Positions 12,501 through 23,798 of a stretch of 45,472 nt of DNA are shown in pieces. The notes below the pieces were generated by a model. It made no database searches. It saw nothing but the letters and a program-made list of their open reading frames with translations, and had not been told where the DNA came from. The stretch covers positions 1 through 45,472 of the forward strand of contig CDMY01000526.1 of NCBI GenBank assembly GCA_001179505.1, read 5' to 3'. This stretch comes from Vitrella brassicaformis. Its lineage: Eukaryota; Sar; Vitrellaceae. The translations under genes and the position numbers were made by a program. Each line of letters opens with the position of its first letter. Within the stretch, counting starts at the first letter, position 1.

Positions 12501-15500
12501 TGGTGTATGTATGCACTTGCCTTGTGGTTATTGTCTGCTTTCTTTTTGCCGTTGGTGTCAGATTTCTTTTTGGCATTGTCGTTGAGGAAGCCCTTGCGGA
12601 AACCAAACGCCTGTATAGCATGGGCAGACAGCACAGCCACATCAGTCAGTACTGACTGACTCGTGTTCCGATGGATGGATGTGCGCATGGGTGTATGGGT
12701 GTATGGGTGTATGGATGCATGGATGCCTACGCTACCTACGCACGTGTGTCTCTGCAGGTGCACTTCGGGTAGACTCTGTGCGCGTGGCCGTGTGGGTGTC
12801 CGCGGCGGCGGCGGCAGCAGCAGCAGCGGAGCGGTCGACCGTCTTGCTCTTCTTGACCTCACCCTCCTTACGCTCGACAGCCTATATGTGTACGCAGCGC
12901 AGCAGGTGCGTATCCTTGGGGTCTTAGGTTAGGTGGTGTGCTGACTGACGCGCGAGACCACCCATAAATACCTTGTCGTCATGAGGGTGTTTGCTGCGTC
13001 GGTCCTTGTCGTCTTTGTTGTCCTTGTCCTGGTTGATGGCCATAGTGGTGGTGCCGCCCGTGGCCTCCTGCATCTGCTTCTCCCACTCCAACTCCCAGTC
13101 CTGGTGCACCACGCGTATTTATTATGCACACGTCATGTTTTGCACAGGAGTATCGTATGTGTTGGTGTTGGTTTGACCTTTTCGCCTCTGCCGATGCCGC
13201 CCAGCAGGTCGTCCGTGGCGTCAGTGGTGTCAGCCAACGGGGACAGATCCAAATCTGAACACACACATCCACACGTCCATCCATTCATCCATCCGTCCAT
13301 CCATCCATTCGACGGCGTTTGGGTCCGTGAGCACGTGTCTGACCGTCCTGTGCGTCCATGTCGTTTCCATTGCCTGCAGAGTGGTCATGTTGGTGTTCAA
13401 GAAGGTGTCTATGAGTCTGCAGACTACACGTACCTGTCCTGGCGAGTGCGCGTTCCGACTGCTGTATCTCGCGCATCAGCCGCTTCCACATCAAAAACAC
13501 CTGTGCGTCACGTCACCACACGGCCACACAGGACAGGCATGACGCGCCCATTGATGACGTAGGCAGGCAGAGGCATACATACGCCAGGTGGGGGGATGTG
13601 GGTGTACGTACCTGCTTCATTTTGCGCGTTTCGCCCTCCATCCACTCGAGCAGTTTGACGACGATCTCCTCGCTCAAAGCGGGGTCACCCTCGGGCACCT
13701 GCATTAAAGAGGATGGGATGGGGACCGTGCAACGTACACGCATCGGTCTGTCTGTATGTGCAGGTAATCAATTGCAATATCCGAAGCCCACATCGTCTTG
13801 GGTGTCATCTTCGATCGGGCCATCCTCCTCCTACGCACATACATACACATACATACAAGTACAGAAGGAAAGGCCCCATGGATGGATGCTTCACCACTTT
13901 CCCTACTCATTCACTCACTGACCAGTTCGTCTCGGCACCGCTTGCGCCCCCTCTCACGATTCGTGTCGTCCGTCTCATCCTGAATGGCACACACCATGTG
14001 AGGCCACGTCACGTCACGTCACCGTGTGGGGCTTTTGATGCGGATGCATCTCTGTCTGTCTGTCTGTCTGTCTGTTGGTACTTGCAAGAGTACGGGCGGC
14101 GGTGGCGGGACGAAGGGCAGGGGCGCCTGGGGGGACCCACGCTTCTTGCTGCACAGTTGAGATGCACACAGACACACACAGACAGACACCCACACATGGA
14201 TGGATTATGGATATTTCTGTCTGTCTATCTGTCTGTCTGTCTGTCTGTCTGTCTGTCATGCGTAGGGGCATACCGCGTGTTGGTGCTGGTGTTGCTTGCG
14301 CTCGTGGTGGTGGTGGTCTTGTCGTCTTCCTTGGCGCCCTCCTTATCCTTGCCCTCCTAAACACCGACACACCCACAGACACACAGACAGACAGACCAAT
14401 GGTCGCGAGGGCGTCTGCACACGCTCTGAAGGATGCATGTGCGCATATATGGGTGGGCGGACGGATAGATGCCGTACCTCCTTCCTCCTCTCGTCATCAT
14501 GGTGCTGCTTCTCCTGCACACGCGCAGCCATGTGCACAGACAGCAAACGGGTGCACTCGTTGGCAGGCATGGGCGCGCAGACAGTGTGCGTACCATTCTG
14601 AGTCGTTCGTGCAGGTGCTTCAAGAGGTCAAAGGTCTGGGAGAAGTTGCTACGCAGAGGCTGCACGTGACCTGCGCACGTGCCATAGATAGATAGACAGA
14701 TAGATGCACACCCATCCCACCCATGCCCCCACACAGCCCCGTGTCACTTGTTGCTTGCTACCCATGAGTTCTCGCAGGTCCCGTCGTGCGTTGAGTTTGA
14801 CGCAGAGCTTGCGGGCGTTCTTAATCAGACGCATCATGCTGTGCAGATTCTGCACACACACATACACACATTCAGCAATCACCAAACAGATCAGTGGGGG
14901 GAGGGTTGATGTCACGTCACCTGGTATGTGAGACAGAGGCCGTCCAGCAGGCGCTGCCAACAGCCGGGCACCGAATCCCTGTTCGTTCGAGTCAACACAG
15001 AAATTGGCACACTTGCAGGTGAGGTTCATTCTGTCCGTGTGGTGTGTACTGTACCTGGGTACGACTTCCCAGAGTGACGACTGCACCGCCCCGCCCTCGT
15101 CGTCGCCCACACTCGTGCTGAACCAATCACACCAACACCAACACGCACACAGCAATGAGCACTCGCGTGGGCACGCTGCACACATACCGTCACGTGGGCA
15201 CCTACCTGCTGGGCGTGTGCTTCTTTGGGGGGATGTGCGTGTCGGGCACCAGAGGCCTGCCTCGCGCAGACACAGAAAGAGCCGACAGACGCCAAAGGAC
15301 GTGTATTGATGGACATGGATGGCAATTGACGTACGTACCGTTTGTTGCCGTTGGTATTGGTGATGTTGACATTGCTGTCGGGTTTGTTGGCGCTGTCCCC
15401 GTGCCGCCGGGAGGCACCACGCATGGGCGGAGGCGTCGTCGACAGGGAACCTATGCGATGCGACAGACACGTGTCAAAGAATCACTCAGTCACGTGTGGG

Positions 15501-18500
15501 TTAGTGTCTCGTTGGTTGGGAGGGTGTACAGTACAGTGGGTAGGTGCGTCAGTCAGTGTCTCGCTCACCTGCCGCTGACGATGAAGCCGATGCTGATGCA
15601 GCTGCGGGCTGCTCGGCTGTTCGCGCGAGCTCCTCAACCTACACGCCCATCGATGGCACATGTAAATCGCAACACACGTACGTATGCGGTCCATGTGTTA
15701 TATGTGCGTATGTGGGTGCGTGTGTGCGTAGCTAGCTACCTGTTTGTTGAGTCTGTCGAGCTCCCGTGCCGTCCACTCCTGCTGGTCGTCATGCTGGGAC
15801 AGGCAGTCCAGGAACGCTGCACACAGCAAACCAAACACACATTTACGTGAATGAATGAATGGTATGGTATGGGTGCCTTTTGTTGTTCGCTGTACCCTCG
15901 TCGTCATGATCGTCGGCATGGTGCTGCTCCGCGACGGCAGGGGGGAAGGGATCCAGAGCAATCACTGCAGTGCACACCATACACTCAGACGTACAAACAT
16001 GACTGTGAACCGAACGAGAGAGCGCGTGTGTCACGTGGGTCCGTCCGCACCGTCCTCTGTGATGGCGTGTATGCCCTTCTTGGGGACCATTTGTGTGGCA
16101 CTTGGGATGGGCCCGATGGAACCGCCGCTCTTCCAGTAGATCACCCTGGTCAGTGGGTTGTCAGCGGGCACACAGAACAGAAGGAGCACCAACATGGACA
16201 AATGGTCTGTAGGGGGGTCACCTGAGGAAGTTGACGCTTTCGATGGGGTCTCTCAGCTCGACGCTGCGGTTGAAGCCGTCAATACTACATCGCATTACAG
16301 TGCATTCCACACGGACGTACGCATATGCGACACACATCGATAGATAAAGTATAAATGCATGAGATGAGTGCGCGGGCATTTATTCACTCACCCGGCGTCC
16401 ACATCATAGCAGAACATGGTGGTCATGGCACTGACGATAACCACACGGATAGATAGATAACCCACACACGACACGAAATGCATGCCCGTGCACTTCGCCC
16501 TTGTCTGTCTGTCTGTCTGTCTGTCTGTCGATTGCATTCCTTTGCCCGCCCACTGACCTGGCCATTCCGAGCATTCCGTAGCTGAGAGTCATTTTGAAAA
16601 GCGACGTGTGCAGCGACAGTGGCAGGTAGTAGTAGTACTGGCGCAGCCTCTGGCAGATGGGCAGGTCGCTTGCAAACACCTCTCGGTGGTTAGACAGCAC
16701 AGCAGACTGCACGCACACATAGACAGATAGATAACCACACACACTGGATGGTGAGATGTCTGTCTCTCTGTTGGGAACCACACCCACCCACCATGAAGAC
16801 GAGAAAGACGTGTCTGCAGTTGAGGCCGCTCATGTCGCGACGCACTCCAGTGAGGAAATCAGTCAACAGACGCGAACCTATAGCATCAATTAAGAGAGAG
16901 ATATCACATTTATCATCGCATTTATTTCTCATTTCCACGGTGCCCTGTGGGGGTGAGGGTACCGTACCGATCTTCATGCTCTTCTCGCATCGCTTGCGAT
17001 CCTTCTCCAGCTTGTCAGCTGCCTTGGCCAGCAGAGCTCGCACCTCTGCACACACAACACACACACATACACAAATACACACAAATGGACACGTAGACGT
17101 GTATGTATCTCTATGTATGGGTCGAGATGGCTTGCCTTTGGCCTGTGAGGTGTATGCGGGCATGAGTTCATGGATGTCGGGCGAGGGCGGAGACACAGAA
17201 GGCTGCACACATGGACGGACATTCGCATGCACAACCATAAACAAACGTGTTGTGTTGTGCGCCAACAGAAAGATCGACACGTACGGAGGGAGATACCTAC
17301 ATACATACCTACCTGCATCTGTGCGGCCTCCTCAGCTGCCTGCTGTGCGGCCTCCTCGAGCAACGACTGCCACACACAGGTATCGGTAATGTACACCGAG
17401 AGGAAAGAGACGCCCACACTGATCCCGTTGGTGCGGGTGCACTCCCATTCCAAGCTCCCATCCGCTGACCTCTTCCTGTTTTTTGTTTTTCTTTTTGCTG
17501 CGCTTCTTCTTCTTCCCGGCGGCGGTGCTGCTGGGGGCCGGCAGGGCGGCTTCTGGACGGACGGACGGATGAAGGGACGCACAGACAGGTGGGTACCAAA
17601 AGGTGCAAATAGGTGAACGGGTCGATGTGCACATGTACCGTTTGTTTCGTTTGCTGGCGTGCTGTTGTTGTCTTGCGGCGTGATGGACTCGTCGTCGCTC
17701 TGCTCGCCCTGCATCTGAACAAAGGTGAATGTGGGGACACCATTCTGTGGGAGTTGTCTGTGTAGGCCCCGCCCCGCCCCGCACATATGCTCGTGCGTGC
17801 GGGTACCTTACCTTTGCAAATGCGGATGGCGGAGTCATTGGGGAGCGATCCTGAACGCACAAATGCATGAGCTTTGATGAGGTGCAATGCATTCACGGAG
17901 GGCATGTGTGTATGTGGGCGGGCAGGTAGGTAGGCAGGGACCCACCTGTCTGAGTGCGGCGGTCTTGAGGGGTCCCTTCTTGCCCTTGACCTCAGTCCAC
18001 TCATCCTCAGACTCCACGTGGTCGTTGCCGTCATGGTCCTGGTCCTGGTCGTCATCCCGGCTGCAGCACAGAGGCAACCACACGTGTGTGGATTGGGGCA
18101 GGTACGGCAAGTTGTGTGGGCATGTATACGTACCTGGGTGATCCATCCATCTCATTCAGCACTGCGAAGGCGTTCTCGGTCGACCTCCCTCTGCTGGCGG
18201 TTTGTTCCTTTCTCTTGACATTCTTTCTGCTCGGACGCTCCTCGACGCGCGCCTGCAGGGGGCACACAGGTCTGGTGCCTCCGTCGGATGTATGGTATGG
18301 AGTGGATGTCTCGTGTGCGCCTGTCTGTCCGTGGTACCGTATCAGGCACGATGGGAGACACCGCCGCAGACGCCATCTGCACGGCAGACAGACAGATGTT
18401 TATAGGGAGGGAGGGAGGGAGGGGGGAAGACGTGTGCGTGTGGTCGTGTCCAGCCAGCCGCCCACCTTCTCTGCCTTCTTGTTGTCGTCTTTGTCTTTGT

Positions 18501-21182
18501 CTCTGTCCGTGTCCTTGTCTTTATCCTTGTCTTTCTCCTTGTCTTTGTCTTTGTCCTTGTCCTTGTCTTTGTCTCTGTCTCGTCTGCTGCCCCGGTCCCT
18601 CTGCCCTTCCCTCCTGCGGCCACTCGGCTGCCGAGGAGTCTGTCATACATCCATCCATCGATCCATCCGTAGTGTATGTATGGCAACAGAACGGGTGAGT
18701 CATTGCACTGCAGTACCTACTTACCTGTGTGTTGGTGTTGGTTTGTGGTGGTACTGGTGGGAGCGGGGGAGGCAGAGGGGGAGGAGGGGGCGGGGGCGGG
18801 GGAGGGGGCGCCTTTGGAACTGCACGCGGCGCACCACAACACAAGCACACGCGTACAGTGCCACGACAAAAGGATGATGGATGGATGGATGGATGGAATC
18901 GAATCGTGGACAAAACTTGTCCACACTCTGTGGGTGCGTGCAGTGTGGGCAGGTGGGTACATACAGTACCTGCTGTCAATGCGACAGGGGTGGACGCAGT
19001 GAGCAGACCCTCCGACCCTCTCGACCCCTGGGGCGACGGCAGAGTGGTCAGCGGCTCTGATCGATCGATCGACCCACCCATACATAGCACACATACATAG
19101 ATGGGCGGGCGTCCTCACCAACCAACCAGTAAGAACGCTTTTCGTGTCTGTTGACAAACTACCTGGTGCAGCCGGTTTCCGTGGCTCCTTCTCAGGCTGG
19201 GGCCCCGCAGACGACGGTACTGCACCAACAAACGTACAAACATCCATTCATCCATCCATCCATCGGTGGATGCAAGTAGATGTGGCTGCATTGGGGGTGG
19301 GGTGCCATTGGGTACCGTACCGTCCTTGTCTTCTGTGACGCCCCACAGCGGCTGGTCATCCTCGCGAGCAGGGGGAGGCCCTGCACACCATGAATGCAAT
19401 GCACGAAGGCCATCTCGATGGGCATCTGGGCGTCCATCTCTCTGTCTGTCTGTCTGTCTGTCTGCGCACCGCACCTAACGTACGTACCTGGTAGGGATGG
19501 GAACTCTTCTGTATCGTTGAGGGGCATCACGCGATTCCCTGCAAACACAACATGCACGTGTGCCTGTTCTTAGTGAGGCTCGGACGGTGCGGCGCATGTA
19601 GACCACGTTACGCATGCACACGTACCATGTCTGGCAGCACTGGCGGCACCCGGCGTCTGGGAACGACGCGCATCTGCACTCATTCACATACACACACACA
19701 CGTACATACACAGTGTCATGCCATAGGGTGGGTGGGTGGGTGTAATTGGGTTGTGGTCTCTTGTGGTAGGGTAGGGCGCATGTGTACCTTTCCTGACCCT
19801 GCCGCCTCCACCATGGCTCTCCAGATGCAATATCACCTGCAGCAATCAAATCAATACGTGCAGTGCATGTCCATCGCTGATGACCCCGTCTGTCTAGTTA
19901 TGCACCTTTTTGGTGCTGCCTGAGGGTCTCTTTGGCTGGGTGTCCTCCGGTACGTCGCTTGCCGCCGGCATGATCGACGACGAAGCGCTCGACGGCTGCT
20001 GCCCGTACTGCACCGCAAAGCAACAAGACAAGACAAGACAAGACCAAGAAATGAGTCAGGGGACCTCTACATGATTGATCGGGTGTGTCTTGAGCCTCAC
20101 CGATTCCTCAACGTCATGGTGCTGCATTTCTTCGCTCCCATGCTCACTGTTGGACACATCGCTCTCGTCCAGCAGACCGGTGATCCACGCAGGAGCTGTG
20201 AAAACAGCACAGTGGTAGGGTCTGTTGTCACATAGTCACCTGCACACCTGCTTCGTCTCTGTCGTACTTCTCCACCAAAGGCGTCTCGCGGCGCAGGCGA
20301 AGGTACGCATTGTATTGGGCAACTGCAGGAGGCCAGGCAACACATACCACCGCACCGCATGTGTGTCGAATGTGAATGTCTGTCGCTGCGTGGGGTGGCT
20401 GCGTCTACGGCCCAGACACGTGAGGACGGACGGACGGTACCTTCCTGCATGTCGGAGATGATTTCCTTGGAGCGCTCGCGCCAGTTGGGCCACTTCTCGG
20501 TCTGCAGCCAAGCAGCCCACAGACGTATGTGTCAGTGAACACGTTGGATGCGATGAAACGAGCGTTCCCCCTTCTGTCTGTCTGCCTGTGAATGCGGACC
20601 CATGTCTTCCAACAGGCAAACCCGAACATCTGCAGCCCCAGGCCGGAAACGCATTTCAACGTGTCATGTCACGTGTGTGTAAATCGTGTGCCGTTCGTGT
20701 GCCGCCGACCTTGTCCGCGCCATGGTAGCAATTGCAGGCCTTGTACTGCTCGCCAGGCACATTCGGATGCCGCTGACACTGCGCCGTCTTGTAGAGCTGA
20801 CAGACACACAGACACACAGACAGGCAGGCAGACAGACAGACAGACGGACCACACAGATACGCACATATCATCACACCATCGCTCCCCCTCAGCCCGCATC
20901 TATACTCTCGTGGAGCGCATCGCATCTGTCTGTCTTACCAACGGGTGGTACAAAATCTCATTGGGCGTGTGCGCCAGCGGGCAGTGCGTGTCAAAGTGCG
21001 CCTCTGTGCACTGATCAACACACGCCAGGCACGCGCACCATCTGCCATGAGCGAGACCAGGCCAGGTGATCTGCGCATCAGCGTACCTGGAAGGGCACGT
21101 AGAAGACCGTATAGGGCGACCGATCAGCTTGCAGCCCTGTGAACGGGTGAGCCTCGACGGGAGCTGAGAAGTTGTGGTCCAT
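6582..21182 (-). CDS. very long multi-exon gene: CCCH zinc finger, KD-rich, ankyrin-repeat protein (~85 exons, roughly 2,100-2,200 aa)
   Basis: Exons were chained by frame and splice phase from ATG at 21182 to TGA at 6582. N-terminal exons 21182-21087, 21010-20939 and 20796-20710 encode a CCCH-type region (CPLAHTPNEILYHPL, then LYKTAQC...CNCYHG) like unkempt-family RNA-binding proteins. A Pro-rich exon (ten consecutive Pro), a Lys-Asp repeat exon, NAFAVLNEMDG and WTEVKGKKG segments, and poly-Lys and Ala/Glu-rich exons follow. A more globular central block is encoded at about 17045-16045. Low-complexity Asn/Asp/Thr linkers lead to C-terminal ankyrin-like repeats at about 9284-7879 and a charged tail. 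Most exons are 35-150 nt. Two introns use GC donors, after SQAK and after NNHK. A role in RNA binding is inference from the zinc finger. It may be more than one transcript; the join near 20702-20502 has an optional extra exon, and joins around 9869-10330 are less certain. Confidence 0.7.
7879..9284 (-). other. exons coding for ankyrin-like repeats
   Basis: The exon at 9284-9170 carries GIHPFVAAVLSEHLEVVEW. The exon at 8266-8167 carries SKTPLHALAAEGDVEMIEF, a good ankyrin consensus (TPLH.AA..G..E). Exon 8109-8040 carries ANVNSPLEHNGYTPLMVAAT, also an ankyrin signature, and exon 7964-7879 continues with LATVLLKMCELGGKVEYKT. Intervening exons (GNEPLTLLLLQANPDESSI and others) fit degenerate repeats. 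Ankyrin repeats bind protein partners. Confidence 0.78.
8336..8369. repeat. (CAGACATA)n / TCTG-type intronic repeat
   Basis: An intron of the long gene holds an imperfect CAGA/CATA tetranucleotide array on the plus strand. Confidence 0.8.
14216..14257. repeat. (TCTG)n intronic microsatellite
   Basis: Ten nearly perfect TCTG units with one TCTA interruption lie inside an intron of the long minus-strand gene. Confidence 0.9.
16045..17045 (-). other. exons coding for the globular central block of the long gene
   Basis: Six successive exons lose the low-complexity character. They read, in order: EVRALLAKAADKLEKDRKR; SRLLTDFLTGVRRDMSGLN; a 49-residue exon with the YYYYLPLSLHTSLFK stretch; a short SAMTTMFCYDVDAG exon; IDGFNRSVELRDPIESVNF; and RVIYWKSGGSIGPIPSATQ. 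I recognise no family. Mixed hydrophobic and charged spacing suggests a folded, mostly helical domain. A GC donor precedes the first of these exons. Confidence 0.6.
16502..16529. repeat. (TGTC)n intronic microsatellite
   Basis: Seven perfect TGTC units fall within the intron that separates the YYYYLPL exon from the SAMTTMFC exon of the long gene. Confidence 0.9.
18466..18639 (-). other. exon coding for a Lys-Asp / Arg-Asp dipeptide repeat
   Basis: A 58-codon exon begins with an Arg/Gly/Ser-rich segment and continues as about 18 alternating K-D or R-D dipeptides, ending AEK before a GTGGGC donor. Its plus-strand complement is the source of a long Ser/Leu/Cys-rich shadow ORF. Mixed-charge KD/RD repeats are typical of nuclear RNA-processing proteins, so nuclear condensate targeting is a possible role (inference). 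Confidence 0.8.
20710..21182 (-). other. exons coding for the CCCH zinc-finger region
   Basis: Three phase-0 exons read MDHNFSAPVEAH..., CTEAHFDTHCPLAHTPNE and LYKTAQCQRHPNVPGEQYK, followed by ACNCYHGADK. The Cys and His spacing (C-x8-C-x4-H and C-x14-C-x1-C-x2-H) and the PLAHTPNEILYHPL-YKT core match the tandem CCCH arrangement of unkempt and apicomplexan CCCH proteins, in which 'YHP..YKT.xC' links two fingers. Zinc and RNA binding are family knowledge, not shown here. Confidence 0.8.
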
Positions 21183-21575
21183 CCTGGATCAACTACATAA
21201 CCGTCTGCACGTTTTCTCTTGAAATAACGCTCTTCACAACGCAGGCAGAGCCACTCCGCATCGGCACCCTTCGCTCCCCCAGATCTTGCGAGCTCGGAAA
21301 ATGGCGAGCTTGAAGGGTGGGAGTCCGAGGCCCAAGCGCTAAACACCATCCATCCACGAGTATAGATCATTGTAGATGATGCAGTACTTTCACTCGTTGA
21401 AGGTTCCTTGCTGTTCTTCTGTTTCTTCTCGTTCTTGACTTCAGGTACCTCCGCCACTTTGACACGCACACAGCTGATAGAACAACAGTTGGCACCGAGG
21501 AGCCCATACCTTCCCTTCCTCAGGCACAGCAGTCAACAGACGCGTTTGCTATTTCCCCGGGTCGGGGGGAAGGCC
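21183..21575. promoter_or_regulatory. divergent promoter region
   Basis: This 393-bp stretch separates the start codons of the long minus-strand gene (21182) and the plus-strand two-helix protein (21576). No conserved exon is visible. It must contain both 5' UTRs and core promoters. No TATA box was identified. Confidence 0.5.
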
Positions 21576-22555
21576 ATGATGGAGCCTCAGGCGGAGAACA
21601 ACATCCCACCACCATCCGAACACGTGAACAGACAGAGGACCCGCCGCAGCGACGCCCACGACGCGCACACAGCGTCTTTGTTGGTTGGTTGGTTTGTTTG
21701 TGCAGGCAGCGGGAGATCACCCCACGCCAAGCACACCTGCCAATTCGAGCCCCCCCTGTTTCTACCCAACGACACGGCACGTGATTGTGAGCGGACAAGT
21801 AGCTCATAAATAAATGCCAAGCCCGTGTGCTTACTATGCCAATGCCGTGTGCTTACTATGCCAATACCTGTCTTGATGCAGGTCGTGTCCAACCTACTTG
21901 GCGTCCTGCTTGGCGCTGGCGCAGGTATGAGAAGGTTGGGATGGAGCGCCTTATTACCTCCTAGATTGTGTGTATTGCATGTTGCTCACAGCTGCCGGCG
22001 GTCTGTACATCTGCTTGGTGTGCTTCGGGGGAGAGGACGACGGCCGTTTGTTCACCGGCAGCAAATGCACCATGACGCAGGAGATCGGAGGCCCGCTGTC
22101 TCTCGTCATGGGTACGCGTCGATGCCACTTCTATGAACGACTCTGCACGTATGTGGGCTCTGTTGTTGTCAGGGGTAGCCGCAATGGTCGTGAGCAGCGT
22201 GTTTCTCTACCAGGGGAGAAGGTGGTAGGTGGTGCTGGGCTGGCTTGCTCGTCTCCCTGCATGGTGCGAGGCGCGTCTTTCCGTGCCTCATGATATGATG
22301 AGTGAATACCTAAAGGTACAGTGAAATCCAGAATGAGACGAAGAGGAAGGGAAAGGAGGGAATGCACGTGATCAACAGGCCTGTACAGACCGGTGCAGGT
22401 GGTAGTGAGGGTGAGGTGAGTCAGTTGATGGCCGTGATGGCATTTGTCGGTTGGTGGTTTGTGCGTACGTTGTGAAGCTTTTCTTCCCACCTTGTTGCTG
22501 CTGTACAGGCTGTGTCTGTGAGATGACTTTGCGCCCTTCGGAGGGGGGCACATAA
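21576..22555 (+). CDS. small membrane protein with two predicted helices (7 exons, 152 aa)
   Basis: Unrecognised. Exons 21576-21623, 21706-21780, 21882-21924, 21992-22111, 22173-22221, 22322-22398 and 22509-22555 agree in phase and total 459 nt with TAA. A Pro/Ser/Thr-rich N terminus is followed by a hydrophobic segment (VVSNLLGVLLGAGAAGGLYI), a Cys-containing loop (GSKCTMTQEIGG), a second hydrophobic segment (LSLVMGVAAMVVSSVFLY) and a basic tail with CVCEM. The layout suggests a two-pass membrane protein. The intron before exon 3 holds a tandem duplication of its branch-point-like GCTTACTATGCCAA unit. The start is the first of two consecutive ATGs. Confidence 0.68.
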
Positions 22556-22814
22556 TTCATGGTGGTTGGTTGGGTGGTTGGATAAGTGGTTATTGTGTTG
22601 ACTCACGGAGGGATCCTGTCATGTCACCCACTAAACTAGCAACATGCATAGAGAGCTCTGCCCCTTCCCACTCAGCAGACTTCGGTTCCCATCGTAAAAG
22701 AGGATCGTTGAAATGAAAGGGGGACAACCAGACACCTGATCTACGAGTCCACGAGGCAACCAACATACGATCCCCATTCGCATAGTAAATTCAGGGTTCC
22801 CCGACATCGGTGAG

Positions 22815-23413
22815 ATGGCCAAGGACGCTGCCCGTTCGGATGTCTTCCGCAAACTACTGAAGGAGAGCAGAAAGCAGGCGGTACGCATTCATCCCGATAG
22901 CCGTCAGGACACACACCTGCAAACCGCATCACGACACAGCATGGAGGCTCATCGCCCGTCCCATTTAAAATTTCTGCAGATCAGGGAGACCCTTTTCATT
23001 GCTGAAGGCGAAAATGATTCTGCTGCGGTCTCTTACCTGAAGGACGCACTCAGCAAGACGGAAACGATGTTCGCGAGCAGGTACAATAGGGACGGGGTTA
23101 CCGCTCTACTATCAATCTGCCCGGTTTGTGGTGTGCATCATGCAGCCCCCTTGCTCAGGCACAACAGCACGCGCCAGCCCGCCCCGGCGTCGAGCAGAAG
23201 TGCGCAAGTTACTCAGATGGCGCCATTGGTGACGAGCCACAGGAGGGTGCCACGCACGCCGAGCAGCCCGATGACGAAGGCAAGACGGTGGAAAGTGCGG
23301 TAAACGTAGTAGGAGATGCCAGGCAGGCCGACTTCGAATCCCGTGTGGCTGTCATCCGAAGTCGGCTGAACGGCGTCATGAGCAGACTGGGGAAGGGGAA
23401 AGGCAGTGAATGA
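22815..23413 (+). CDS. hypothetical charged protein (3 exons, 144 aa)
   Basis: Unrecognised. Exons 22815-22880, 22980-23080 and 23146-23413 join in phase (0, then 2) and end in TGA. The first two exons encode a helical, charged segment (VFRKLLKESRKQAIRETLF, then AAVSYLKDALSKTETMFAS). The last exon is Gln/Ala/Glu-rich and ends with FESRVAVIRSRLNGVMSRLG. The unspliced frame across intron 1 is also open, so intron retention would not disrupt it. Helical hairpin or coiled-coil character is inferred from composition. Confidence 0.6.
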
Positions 23414-23798
23414 CGTGACGGACCTGTCTGTGTATGGCACAGAAGAATGCTTTCGCTGATCGTGTGGGTACGTACGTACGAGTAAGCGGCACAACATTGG
23501 CCGCGGTGTGCGCTGCGTCAAGATTCAACACATATGATCATGATCACAGGATACGTAAGCGTCTTTGCGGTTGCCATGCGTACGCTGTCGACGTGAATGC
23601 ATCGATGATGAGCCGTCACAGCCAGTCAGCTCATCGCATGATCCGACACTTCACATGGGTCCTCTATGACACTTAGGTCAACGCTTTACTAGTGAAATTG
23701 CCCATCCCTCCAAGTGCATCAGCCGAGTAGTGCCACTCAGCCAGTGAGAGAACATGAGAAACCACCCGGCTTTCCCAATCTATCGATTCACCTCTCAC
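23414..23798. other. intergenic, convergent genes
   Basis: Lies between the stop codons of a plus-strand gene (23413) and a minus-strand gene (23799). No exon or RNA was recognised; presumably two 3' UTRs. Confidence 0.5.

Noticed and set aside
12663-12932. Gly/Ser-rich plus-strand ORFs near poly-Ala codons
   Set aside because: Reverse complement of the minus-strand poly-Ala exon (SAAAAAAAAAD), which is bounded by good splice sites.
14216-14257. Possible CRISPR-like array
   Set aside because: Units are 4 bp and contiguous without spacers; this is a microsatellite in an intron of a eukaryotic gene.
14649-15470. 273-codon minus-strand ORF
   Set aside because: It runs through several introns of the long gene. 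The true exons within it are shorter and lie partly in other frames.
16974-17786. 270-codon minus-strand ORF
   Set aside because: Read-through of several introns with TCTG/CACA repeats. Only short pieces correspond to exons.
18086-18877. 263-codon plus-strand ORF rich in Ser, Leu and Cys
   Set aside because: It is the complement of the Lys-Asp repeat exon and its flanking introns. The minus-strand reading has splice sites and continues a phase-consistent exon chain.
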